From Reyranella sp. (GTDB lineage Bacteria; Pseudomonadota; Alphaproteobacteria; Reyranellales; Reyranellaceae), in contig NZ_JAUSBN010000075.1 in assembly GCF_030651995.1 (NCBI RefSeq), positions 1 to 64,000 of the forward strand: DNA of 64,000 nt, read 5' to 3'. A program made the translations under genes and the position numbers. Numbering within the stretch: the stretch's first letter is position 1; the number at the start of each line of letters is the position of its first letter. The notes beneath the pieces are model-generated. The model was not told the DNA's origin. It saw only the letters and a list, made by a program, of their open reading frames with translations, and ran no database searches. Shown in pieces: positions 37,394 to 45,675 of this stretch.

Positions 37394-37507
37394 TGCGGCA
37401 AACAGACCTCTGCCGTCATTGCATTTCGGTGATCGGCTTGGCGCGCTTTCGTTGTGCCCTGCGCTTGTCTATCTGAGTCGTCGAACCGACCATCCGCAGG
37501 ATTTGCA

Positions 37508-38710
37508 ATGACCGAGGCAACCGGGCCGCTCGCCGGCCTACGCATTCTGGACCTGACGACCGTCCTGTTCGGTCCCTTCGGGGCCCAGACCCTGGGCGAC
37601 TGGGGCGCCGAACTCATCAAGGTCGAGGGGCTCACCGGCGACCAGTGGCGCTATACCGGCCAGTTCCGCAACAGGGGCATGAGCGGGCAGTTCATGGCCA
37701 CCAACCGCAACAAGCGCAGCGTGGCGGTCGACCTGAAGACCGAAGGCGGTGCCGAGGTTCTTCGCCGCCTGATCGCGCGGACCGACGCGCTGGTGACGAA
37801 CATCCGTCCCGCCGCCCTGGAGAGGCTCGGCTTCGGCTATGAGGCCTGCAAGGCGCTCAATCCGAAGATCATCTACGCGGCCGCCACCGGCTTCGGCCAG
37901 GACGGGCCCTGGGCCAAGCGGCCGGCGTTCGACGAGATCGTCCAGGCGGCTTCCGGGCTTGCCTCGTCCATCGGCACCGACGACGAGCCGGCCTTCGTGC
38001 CGAGCCTCGTCGGTGACAAGCTCTGCGGACTGGCGCTCGCCGGCGCCGTGGCCGCCGCGCTCGTCTATCGCGAGCGCACCGGCAAGGGCCAGCTCGTCGA
38101 AGTGCCGATGCTGGAGACGGTGGCGGCGTTCAACAGCATCGAGATGCTGGGCGGGCATGCGTTCGTTCCCCCGATCGGACCGGTGGGATACAAGCGCGTC
38201 AAGGAACGCAAGCCGGTCAAGACCAGGGACGGCTGGCTCACCATGCTGCCCTATTCCGGCGAGAACTGGTGCACCTTCTTCGAGACGGTCGGCCATCCCG
38301 AATGCATCGAGGAGTTCGCGGTTCGCGACCCGATCAAGCGGGCGGCCAACATCGACGCGATCTACGCACGCATGAAGGAGATCGCGCTCGAGCGGACCAC
38401 CGCGGAATGGGAAGAGCTGCTGCTCAAGATCGACGTTCCCCATGCCTCGTTCGCGAAGATGACGGAGGTTGGCGAGCAGCCCCATCTGAAGGGCGTCGGC
38501 CTGTTCCAGAGACTCGAGCATCCGACGGAAGGGACGATCCAGCAGGCGCGCCCGCCCGCCCGTTTCTCTGAGAGCCCGGCCGCGATCCACCGCCTGCCGC
38601 CCCGGCTGGGAGAACATACGCGCGAGATCCTCGCGGAAGTGGGTTACAGCGACTCCGACATCGACGCGCTGCTCGGCGCCAAAGCCATCGGCGAGTCCGA
38701 GCCCGCATAG
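37508..38710 (+). CDS. Family III CoA-transferase (CaiB/BaiF type)
   Basis: 400 residues from the ATG at 37508. Typical motifs are LAGLRILDLTTVLFGPFGAQ, AELIKVEG and TGFGQDGPWAKRPAFDEIVQ. D142 in PAFDEI is the expected acyl-carrying Asp. It transfers CoA between carboxylic acids, which would activate a substrate for the acyl-CoA dehydrogenases nearby. 114 bases after the TauD-like gene. Confidence 0.92.
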   Translation: MTEATGPLAGLRILDLTTVLFGPFGAQTLGDWGAELIKVEGLTGDQWRYTGQFRNRGMSGQFMATNRNKRSVAVDLKTEGGAEVLRRLIARTDALVTNIRPAALERLGFGYEACKALNPKIIYAAATGFGQDGPWAKRPAFDEIVQAASGLASSIGTDDEPAFVPSLVGDKLCGLALAGAVAAALVYRERTGKGQLVEVPMLETVAAFNSIEMLGGHAFVPPIGPVGYKRVKERKPVKTRDGWLTMLPYSGENWCTFFETVGHPECIEEFAVRDPIKRAANIDAIYARMKEIALERTTAEWEELLLKIDVPHASFAKMTEVGEQPHLKGVGLFQRLEHPTEGTIQQARPPARFSESPAAIHRLPPRLGEHTREILAEVGYSDSDIDALLGAKAIGESEPA

Positions 38711-38722
38711 GGGGAGTCATTC

Positions 38723-39049
38723 TTGGGCAAGCTCGTCGGAATGCTCATGGTCCTCCTGATCGGACTCGTGGGAGCGGGCCTGTACGCGGCGCCGGGCTGG
38801 ATGGCGGCCCAGATCGTCGCCGTGTTCGGCGTTCCGCCGCCCGATGACCGAAGTCTGTTGCCTCGCTTGAAGGCGGTCGTGATGGAGGCGCTGGTCAAGG
38901 ATCGAGCCCCCTGCACCGGCATCCACAGGATCGAGTCTCCGCGACGAGTCGAATACGACGTCGTGCTGACCACCGTGTGCCTGAACGGCGCGAGCTACGG
39001 CGTCCGCTTCAAGCCCACGGGCGAAATCATGCTCGCGCCGCACAGGTGA
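38723..39049 (+). CDS. Small membrane-anchored hypothetical protein
   Basis: 108 residues from a TTG at 38723 with GGGGGAG seven bases upstream. One N-terminal membrane helix (LVGMLMVLLIGLVGAGLYAA) is followed by a small soluble domain with two Cys residues (RAPCTG and TTVCLNG), probably periplasmic and disulphide-linked. I do not recognise the family. Its start lies 12 bases after the CoA-transferase stop; convergent with the next membrane protein gene. Confidence 0.65.
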   Translation: MGKLVGMLMVLLIGLVGAGLYAAPGWMAAQIVAVFGVPPPDDRSLLPRLKAVVMEALVKDRAPCTGIHRIESPRRVEYDVVLTTVCLNGASYGVRFKPTGEIMLAPHR

Positions 39050-39058
39050 CCGCCGCGG

Positions 39059-39520
39059 TCAGCGACGGGCCGGGCAGAGCGACAGATAGAGAACGAAGGC
39101 CAGGACCGGCAGCACGAGCCAGTTGAGCGCGGCGCCCGGGGCCGTTCCCATCGTCGTCACCGGCTTGAGGTGCCCCGCCAGACCGCGCAACACCGGCTCG
39201 AGCGTAAAGACCAGCAGCACGAGCGGCACCGTTCCGCGCCAGCGCAGCAGCAGCACCCAGAGCAGCAGGGCGAGGAGGAGCTGGATCGCCCCCCACTGAC
39301 CGAAGATCGCCACGATGTTCGAGCCGCCGTCCAAGCCCGCGACGTCGATCGTGGCGATCGACTGTGCGCCGCCGTCCGACGCCAAGAGATGGATGCCGGA
39401 GCGCACGGTGATCACGCAGAGCCAGACGAGCGCCACCCAGAACGAAAGCAGCGGTCCGTCGTAATGCGCTGGATTGGCGGGCAGGAGCCTCGCCGGGGAG
39501 GGCTGCCATGAGGAGGGCAT
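39059..39520 (-). CDS. Hypothetical integral membrane protein
   Basis: 153 residues from the ATG at 39518-39520, eight bases after the stop of the Ldh-family gene. Four hydrophobic helices are seen (LLSFWVALVWLCVITVRSG, NIVAIFGQWGAIQLLLALLL, VPLVLLVFTLEPVLRGL and LNWLVLPVLAFVLYLSL). No family recognised. A longer frame in the same reading phase runs into the upstream gene and is rejected. Confidence 0.65.
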   Translation of the reverse strand: MPSSWQPSPARLLPANPAHYDGPLLSFWVALVWLCVITVRSGIHLLASDGGAQSIATIDVAGLDGGSNIVAIFGQWGAIQLLLALLLWVLLLRWRGTVPLVLLVFTLEPVLRGLAGHLKPVTTMGTAPGAALNWLVLPVLAFVLYLSLCPARR

Positions 39521-39528
39521 TCGAGCCG

Positions 39529-40593
39529 TCAGCCCTCCATGATCCACTCGGCGCCGGAGGCGATTGCGATCTCCTTGACCTTGGCAAGGAGGTTGGGGCC
39601 GACGGGGATGCCCGTCTCCAGGCGGGCGGCGGCGATGCGGCGCTCGGGGTCGCCCGCCACCTGCACCGGCTTCGCCGGATCGGCCGGCCGCGTGGCGCGC
39701 AGCGTGTCGCAGAAGGCGGCGACGTCGGCCTGGAAGTCGGCGGTGTCGCGGAACATGCCGGGATCCATCGCCAGGAAGAAATGACCGATGTCGATCGGGC
39801 CGGGCCGCGTGTTGCGGGTCGGGTCCGTCACCATCAGCCCGCCCGACAGCGCCGAGCTCAGGATGTTGACCATGGCGCCCAGCCCGTAGCCCTTGTGGCT
39901 GCTGCCTTCGGGCGTGCCGCCGAGCGGCGTCATGTAGCCGCCCTTGCTGACCTCGTGCGGGTCGGTGCTGGGCAGCCCGTCCCTGGTCACCAGCCAGCCG
40001 GGGGGCGTCTGCAGACCCTCGTTCGCCTTGTTGCGGATCTTGCCCGCGGCGACCGTGGTGGTCGCCATGTCGAGCAGGAACGGCTGGCCCGGTTTGCCGG
40101 GGGCGGCGAAGGCGATCGGGTCGGTGCCGAGGCGGGCCTGCGCACCGTTGGTCGGCGCCATGTTGATACCGCTGGCCGAGGTCGTGGCCATGCCGATGAA
40201 GCCGGCGTCGACCGCCTGCAGCACGTAGAAGCCGCACGCGCCGAAGTGACCGGAGTTGCGCACCGCTGCCACGCCGATTCCGGTCTTCTTCGCCTTGTCG
40301 ATGGCGATCTCCATGGCGCGGCGACCCACCGGATGGCCAAGGCCGCCGCCGCCGTCGACCAGCACCGAGACGGGAGTCTCCTTCACGATCTTCGGCTCGG
40401 CGCGGATATTGAGCTTGTTGCCGAGGCGGCGCTCGTCATAGGGGGGCACCATCGAGATGCCATGCGTGTCGATGCCGTGCAGGTCGGCCCAACTCATGAT
40501 CTCCGCCGTCCCGGCCGCCGTCGCCTTCGGCATGCCCCAGGCCTCGAGGATCAGCTCGAGCTGCTTGCGGTGGGTTTCGTACGACGCCGGCAT
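39529..40593 (-). CDS. Ldh-family (malate/L-lactate/ureidoglycolate-type) dehydrogenase
   Basis: 354 residues of the type-2 malate/lactate dehydrogenase family, which has its own NAD(P)-binding fold. Typical segments are ADLHGIDTHGISMVP, the catalytic-His region VRNSGHFGACGFY, and KGYGLGAMVNILSSALSGG. Family members reduce 2-oxoacids; some act on ureidoglycolate or sulpholactate. It may form an operon with the small membrane protein downstream. Substrate not determinable. Confidence 0.9.
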   Translation of the reverse strand: MPASYETHRKQLELILEAWGMPKATAAGTAEIMSWADLHGIDTHGISMVPPYDERRLGNKLNIRAEPKIVKETPVSVLVDGGGGLGHPVGRRAMEIAIDKAKKTGIGVAAVRNSGHFGACGFYVLQAVDAGFIGMATTSASGINMAPTNGAQARLGTDPIAFAAPGKPGQPFLLDMATTTVAAGKIRNKANEGLQTPPGWLVTRDGLPSTDPHEVSKGGYMTPLGGTPEGSSHKGYGLGAMVNILSSALSGGLMVTDPTRNTRPGPIDIGHFFLAMDPGMFRDTADFQADVAAFCDTLRATRPADPAKPVQVAGDPERRIAAARLETGIPVGPNLLAKVKEIAIASGAEWIMEG

Positions 40594-40689
40594 TTTTCTT
40601 CTCCGTTGTTTCCGGCGTCATTATTGCCGGGCGGAGAGGTCGGCGTCACTCGGCCGTACCGGTTGGCGATACGGCGAGGCGGGTCGCCG

Positions 40690-41424
40690 TTACTGCGGCG
40701 AGAGCCGGATGGCCTTCAGGTAGCGGGTGTTGAAGTAGTCGGCATCGAGCGACGTCACCATGACCGGCGAGCCGCGATGCGTGGCGTGCACGAACTGGCC
40801 GTTGCCGCTGTAGATGCCGACATGGGTGATGGCGCCGCGATGGCCGAACATCACCAGGTCGCCCTTCTGCAGGTCGCTGCGGGCAACCGGCGTGGCTTCG
40901 CGCACCATGTCGTGCGGCATGCGCGGGATGCGCTGTCCGAAGACGGCGCCGTAGAGATAGTAGACGAAGCCGCTGCAGTCGAAGCCCGTCTTGGGCGAGA
41001 TGCCGCCGTAGCGATAGGGCGTGCCGAGATAGTTCATGGCACGAGAGACCAGGCGATCGCCCCAGTCGTTCGCGCCGCCCCGCGTGGCGGCTGCGGGGAC
41101 GGTCGTGGCGGCGGGCACGGCATATGAAGCCTGGACGGCGGCGGGAGCGGCGGCGGTGAAGCCGGAGAACGCGGCGCCGTTCTCCTGCTGCCATCTGGCA
41201 TTGAGTTGGTCGGCCATGCGATCCGTCGGATCGGCCGGGACGGCCTTGGCCACCCGTTTGACCTTCGCCTTGGGAGGCGCCTTGCTGGCCTGCGCCATGG
41301 CGGGGGACAGGGTGCCCGCCGTTCCGAAGAGGGCCACGGCCGCCAGGACCATGATCGAATAAATCGCAGCCTTGAGGATCGTCTGTACGTTTGAGATGGT
41401 GCCGCGCCCGTTTCTCAAAGCCAT
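40690..41424 (-). CDS. NlpC/P60 (C40) cell-wall peptidase
   Basis: 244 residues. An N-terminal membrane or signal segment (AAIYSIMVLAAVALFGTAGT) is followed by an Ala/Pro-rich linker and the C40 domain. The catalytic triad is C150 (TGFDCSGFVYYL), H201 (ITHVGIYSG) and H213 (FVHATH). These enzymes cut D-gamma-glutamyl-diaminopimelate bonds in peptidoglycan. The gap upstream (41425-41590) is AT-rich and includes the inverted repeat CGTTAA/TTAACG (41538-41558). Confidence 0.9.
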   Translation of the reverse strand: MALRNGRGTISNVQTILKAAIYSIMVLAAVALFGTAGTLSPAMAQASKAPPKAKVKRVAKAVPADPTDRMADQLNARWQQENGAAFSGFTAAAPAAVQASYAVPAATTVPAAATRGGANDWGDRLVSRAMNYLGTPYRYGGISPKTGFDCSGFVYYLYGAVFGQRIPRMPHDMVREATPVARSDLQKGDLVMFGHRGAITHVGIYSGNGQFVHATHRGSPVMVTSLDADYFNTRYLKAIRLSPQ

Positions 41425-41690
41425 GAAATCATTCCCCTTGGAACCAGTGCCAGGTGGCCGACGGCCAAGGGCATAGTGGCGAAGCCTGCCTTATCCGTCC
41501 AACAAATGTTGCATATTTGCCACAATGGTCACAGGCGCGTTAAGTCATTGATTTAACGATCTATTTTTACATATCTGCGACTTCTTCACATGGGGGATGT
41601 ACGTTCTGTCGGGCTGTTCGGTCTGACTCCGGCGTCCCCGGCAGGCGCTCGGCGACGCAGACCTCCGTCCCTGTTTGATCTAGGGTTCTG

Positions 41691-41712
41691 CCGCGCGGCG
41701 GTCGCCGCGCGG
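41691..41712 (+). promoter_or_regulatory. GC-rich hairpin before the TIGR03032 gene
   Basis: CCGCGCGGCG and CGCCGCGCGG are perfect 10-base arms around GT. The hairpin lies 28 bases before the preferred ATG of the TIGR03032 gene. No T-run follows. It may affect translation or be the end of an attenuator. Confidence 0.35.
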
Positions 41713-41739
41713 GCGCAGGAAAGCGGATATCGATCACTC

Positions 41740-42864
41740 ATGAGCAACAAGGAAATGGGAACGGTCGCCCCGGCGGTGACCGACGTCGCGGCGGCGGACC
41801 GGTCCGAGGCGGCGGCGGCACCCGATGGCGCCGTTGCGCCCGCTTTCGTCGTCACCACCTCGCGGCAGTTCCCGAGTTGGCTGGCCGATACCGGCGGCAG
41901 CCTCGCCCTCTCGACCTACCAGAGCGGCAAGGTCATCCTGGTCGGCACCAACAGGCAATCGGGGAAGCTGTCGGTATTCGAGCGCACGCTGGAGCGGCCG
42001 ATGGGCATGGCCTTCCGGGATTCTCGCCTGGTCGTCGCGTCGATGATCCAGATCACCAGCTTCGTCGATGCCGCGCGCGGCACGCCGGGCGCCGCCGGCT
42101 ACGACGCGCTGTTCGTGCCGCAGTCGGCGAGCTACACCGCCGACCTCGACGTTCACGACATCGCCTTCGATGCCGACGGCAGGCTGGTCTTCGTCAACAC
42201 GCTGTTCTCCTGCCTCGCGACCACCAGTGAGACGCACAGTTTCAAGCCGCTGTGGAGGCCGCCTTTCGTCTCGCGCCTCGCGCCAGAGGACCGCTGCCAC
42301 CTGAACGGGCTGGCGATGCGCGACGGCCGGCCAGCCTATGTCACCTGCGTCGCCGAGACCGACGTCACCGACGGCTGGCGCGAACATCGCACCAGCGGCG
42401 GTGTCGTGGTCGACGTCACCTCGGGCGAGGTGGTGTGCCGCGGCCTCTCGATGCCCCATTCGCCGCGCCTGTACGAGGGCAGGCTCTGGGTGCTGAACTC
42501 CGGCGCGGGCGAGGTGGGCACGGTCGACCTCGGGACGGGCCGCTTCGAGCCACTGGCCTTCTGCCCGGGCTATCTCCGCGGGCTCGATTTCGTCGGCCCC
42601 TATGCGCTGGTGGGCCTCTCGGAGCCTCGGGAGAACCGCACCTTCGCCGGTCTGCCGCTGCAGGACCGTCTGGCCGCCGCCAGGGTCGGCCCGCGCTGCG
42701 GCGTTTTCGTGATCGACACGCGGACGGGCGACGTCGTGCACTGGCTGCGGCTCGAGGGCGTGGTCAGCGAACTCTACGACGTCGTCGTCCTGCCGGGCCT
42801 CGCACGGCCGATGATGATCGGTTTCAAGAGCGATGAAATCCGCCGGACCGTTTCGGTCGAGTAG
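41740..42864 (+). CDS. TIGR03032 family protein (propeller-like)
   Basis: 374 residues from the ATG at 41740. The frame can be extended to 41590, but that part is Arg/Pro-rich and includes a strong hairpin, so the later start is preferred. Family features include STYQSGKVILVG, FERTLERPMGMAF, DLDVHDIAFDADGRLVFVNT, NGLAMRDGRPAYVTCVAETD and the closing ELYDVVVLPGLARPMMIGFK. The pattern of repeated blades suggests a beta propeller. Function is unknown; relatives often sit near glycan or sulphotransferase genes. It precedes the sensor-kinase/exopolysaccharide region. Confidence 0.82.
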   Translation: MSNKEMGTVAPAVTDVAAADRSEAAAAPDGAVAPAFVVTTSRQFPSWLADTGGSLALSTYQSGKVILVGTNRQSGKLSVFERTLERPMGMAFRDSRLVVASMIQITSFVDAARGTPGAAGYDALFVPQSASYTADLDVHDIAFDADGRLVFVNTLFSCLATTSETHSFKPLWRPPFVSRLAPEDRCHLNGLAMRDGRPAYVTCVAETDVTDGWREHRTSGGVVVDVTSGEVVCRGLSMPHSPRLYEGRLWVLNSGAGEVGTVDLGTGRFEPLAFCPGYLRGLDFVGPYALVGLSEPRENRTFAGLPLQDRLAAARVGPRCGVFVIDTRTGDVVHWLRLEGVVSELYDVVVLPGLARPMMIGFKSDEIRRTVSVE

Positions 42865-42957
42865 GCCGAGGCGTGTTCGGACGGAACGCCGGATTTGGCA
42901 CCGTGCGGGCAGGATGGCGCAGCGCGGGAGCTTGGCCATTCTAGCGCCGGCGTCCAC

Positions 42958-43021
42958 CGTTTGCAGAATGCAAACGTGTCGCTTGGCGCGTCAGCGTTTG
43001 CGTCGAAATTTGCAAAACCCG
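42958..43021 (+). promoter_or_regulatory. Upstream activator sites for the histidine-kinase operon
   Basis: Two elements. CGTTTGCAGAATGCAAACG at 42958-42976 has perfect 8-base arms around GAA. TTGCAAAACCCG at 43010-43021 matches, with one difference, the TTGCAAAACGCG element before the cupin gene. The second is centred about 72 bp upstream of the -24 element of the sigma-54-type promoter at 43086. The position and repetition fit enhancer sites for a sigma-54 activator. Confidence 0.55.
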
Positions 43022-43085
43022 TCGCGATCGAAGGCATATTTGCCGGTCGCGGATAGCAGGAACACCGGATTTGGGCGATGGTCTC

Positions 43086-43102
43086 CTGGCGTCGCTTTTG
43101 CA
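43086..43102 (+). promoter_or_regulatory. Sigma-54-type promoter for the tandem histidine kinases
   Basis: CTGGCGTCGCTTTTGCA: the -24 GG and -12 GC are at the canonical 12-base distance and the TTTTGCA half is ideal; three positions between differ from the consensus. Expected transcription start is near 43113, which supports the kinase start at 43141 rather than the earlier ATG at 43078. Confidence 0.55.
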
Positions 43103-43140
43103 ACCTCGGTTGGCTCGAAGCTCCCATTGGACAAGGACAG

Positions 43141-45675
43141 ATGACTGGACCAGCCGCAGCCAGCCCTGCGTTTCGTCACCGGATGAGCCCGCGCGGCCGC
43201 GTGGCGATCGCCGGAGGCGTCCTGACGGTCTGCCTCGTGGTGCTGGGCGCAACCCTGATGCTGTGGCAGTCCCGCAAGACCACGATCGAGGAGTGGAAGT
43301 CCAATCTCTCCAATCTGTCGACGATCCTGGCAGCCTCGATCAACCAGACCATGAAGGCCGCCGACCTGGTCCTCACGAGCATCAGCGACCGCGTGCATGA
43401 TGCCGACATCGCCAACGAAGACGAGCTGCGGCGCGAGATGGGCACGCGGGAAATCTTCGACATGCTGCGCAACAAGGCGAGCAGCGTGCCCCAGGTCGAC
43501 GTGGCCACCATCGTCGCGCTGAACGGCGACGTCATCAGTTTCACGCGATCCTATCCGCCGCCCCGGATCAACCTGGCGGACCGTGACTACTTCAAGGCCC
43601 ACATGGCCGATCCCAGGCTCGACGTCTTTCTCAGCGTCCCGGTCAAGAACCGGGGAACCGGTACATGGACCTTCTATCTCGCCCGCAAGATCCGCAGCCG
43701 CACCGGAGAGGTGCTGGGGCTGGTCCTGACGGGCATCGAGAGCAGCTTCTTCCAGGATTTCTTCAAGGCGGTGAACATCAGCGAAGAGAGCGCGATCTCC
43801 CTGTTCCGCAGCGACGGCATCCTGCTCGCCCGCTTTCCGACACGGGAAGATCTGATCGGCAAGTCGTTTCGCGAGCAGGCCGCGTTCCGCGACATCATCG
43901 GGCGCGGCAATGAAGCCGGCGCCATCGTCACAAGCGGACCGCGCCTCGCCGACAACTCGGCGAGCCAGATGCGGATCGTCGCGCCGCGCACGCTGAAGGA
44001 TTACCCGCTGGTCGTGAACGTGACGGCGACCGAGGGGCTGATCCTCCAACACTGGTACACCACGGCGTGGTTCGTCGGCCTCGGGACCGCTCTGTTCTCG
44101 CTGCTGCTGCTCGGCCTGACCGGCTGGATCGCGACGCTTCTGACCCGCCAGGAGGCGACCATGGCCGACCTCAGGCGAGCCCGCGGCCACGCCGAGGAAG
44201 CGACGCAGGCAAAAACCGACTTTCTCGCGATGATGAGCCACGAAATCCGCACGCCGATGAACGCCGTCATCGGCATGTCGAACCTGCTGGCCGATACCCC
44301 GCTCGCGCAAACGCAGAAGCGCTACGTTCGCATCATCGAGGATTCGGCGGCCCACCTGCTCCAGATCATCAACGACATTCTCGACTTCTCGCGCCTCGAG
44401 GCCAGGCGCCTCACGGTCGAGAAATCGGACTTCGACCTGCATCGCCTGGCCGAGAGCGCCATCGATATCGCCCGCGGCCTGCCGGGCGCCGAGCGGGTCG
44501 ACATCGCGATGGCGTTTGCCGGGAACATCCCGACCTTCGTCTCGGGGGACAGCGACCGGCTGAACCAGATCTTCCTGAATCTGCTGGGCAATGCCGTGAA
44601 GTACACCGAGCGGGGCGCCATCACCCTGTCGGCCACGGTCGTCGACCACGACGCCGCGACCCTGCGAGTCCGCTTCTCCGTCACGGACACGGGTGTTGGC
44701 ATCGCGCCTGAGGTCCAGGGCCGGCTGTTCCAGCCGTTCGAACAGGGAGACCTCCGTCTGGCGCGGCGGAAGGGCGGCACCGGCCTGGGGCTGGCGATCT
44801 GCAAGCGGCTGGTCGATCTCATGGGGGGGGAGATCGGTGTCGTGAGCGATTTCGGGCAAGGCTCGACCTTCTGGTTCGAGCTTCCGTTCGGTCGGGCGAG
44901 CGGTCCTGCGGATGGCGCCAGGAGCGTGCCGGCGGCCCGGACTCATGTCCGCAGAAGTCTCAGAATTCTGGTGGCCGAAGACACGCCGGCCAACCAGATC
45001 GTCGCGCGCGCCATGCTCGAGAAGCTTGGCCATCGCGTGCAGATCGTGTCCGACGGCGGCGAAGCGGTGGCCGCGGCGCGTAACGGGGCCTTCGACCTGA
45101 TCCTGATGGACGTCCAGATGCCGGGCATGGATGGCTACGAGGCGACCCGGCGCATAAGAAGCCTCGGTGCCCCGGTGGCGGCGATTCCGATCGTCGCGCT
45201 TACCGCGTTTGCCCAGCTGAGTGATCGGGAGAAGGCCATTGCCGTGGGGATGAGCGACCACATCAGCAAGCCGATTCGCGTCGACGAGCTCGACGCGGCG
45301 ATCGAGCGAAACGTGATGCCCGGCGGCGACGTCGCTCCGATGGCAGCCGATGGGCTGGACCGAACCGCCCTCGACGAGCTGCACGATGCGGTCGGCCCGG
45401 AGGCATTCAGCCGGTTGATCGACGCCTTCATGCGGGACGCCACCCAGTCCCTCGACGAACTGCGCGCCGCCGGGAGCGACCCAGCCCGGTCGCGCAAGGC
45501 CGCCCATCGCCTTGCCGGCCTGTTCGGCCAGTTCGGCGCCACGGAGGCCGCCGATGCCGCCGTCGCGGTCGAGCGCGCCAGCGACGACCAAGTGCGGGCA
45601 CAGACGGATGTTCTCCTGTCCGCCGGCGACGCTGCCGTCCGGGCGGTCCGTTCGAACCGACCCGGCGCCGCATGA
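43141..45675 (+). CDS. Hybrid sensor histidine kinase 1 (dCache sensor, HisKA, HATPase, REC, Hpt)
   Basis: 844 residues from the ATG at 43141; an ATG at 43078 gives 21 more but lies upstream of the predicted promoter. Two membrane helices (about 25-45 and 310-335) enclose a PDC/Cache-type periplasmic sensor. Next come the HisKA domain with phospho-His H367 (MSHEIRTP), the HATPase (NLLGNAVKYT, TDTGVGI, GTGLGLAI), a receiver with D657 (LILMDVQMPGMDG) and its Lys, and a C-terminal Hpt domain with H789 (AHRLAG). All relay residues are present, so the protein can pass phosphate His-Asp-His and on to a separate response regulator. Confidence 0.93.
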   Translation: MTGPAAASPAFRHRMSPRGRVAIAGGVLTVCLVVLGATLMLWQSRKTTIEEWKSNLSNLSTILAASINQTMKAADLVLTSISDRVHDADIANEDELRREMGTREIFDMLRNKASSVPQVDVATIVALNGDVISFTRSYPPPRINLADRDYFKAHMADPRLDVFLSVPVKNRGTGTWTFYLARKIRSRTGEVLGLVLTGIESSFFQDFFKAVNISEESAISLFRSDGILLARFPTREDLIGKSFREQAAFRDIIGRGNEAGAIVTSGPRLADNSASQMRIVAPRTLKDYPLVVNVTATEGLILQHWYTTAWFVGLGTALFSLLLLGLTGWIATLLTRQEATMADLRRARGHAEEATQAKTDFLAMMSHEIRTPMNAVIGMSNLLADTPLAQTQKRYVRIIEDSAAHLLQIINDILDFSRLEARRLTVEKSDFDLHRLAESAIDIARGLPGAERVDIAMAFAGNIPTFVSGDSDRLNQIFLNLLGNAVKYTERGAITLSATVVDHDAATLRVRFSVTDTGVGIAPEVQGRLFQPFEQGDLRLARRKGGTGLGLAICKRLVDLMGGEIGVVSDFGQGSTFWFELPFGRASGPADGARSVPAARTHVRRSLRILVAEDTPANQIVARAMLEKLGHRVQIVSDGGEAVAAARNGAFDLILMDVQMPGMDGYEATRRIRSLGAPVAAIPIVALTAFAQLSDREKAIAVGMSDHISKPIRVDELDAAIERNVMPGGDVAPMAADGLDRTALDELHDAVGPEAFSRLIDAFMRDATQSLDELRAAGSDPARSRKAAHRLAGLFGQFGATEAADAAVAVERASDDQVRAQTDVLLSAGDAAVRAVRSNRPGAA

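Noticed and set aside
43078-43140. Extra 21 N-terminal residues for kinase 1
   Set aside because: This start lies upstream of the sigma-54-type promoter's -24/-12 boxes (43086-43102) and would not be in the mRNA; kept only as an alternative.
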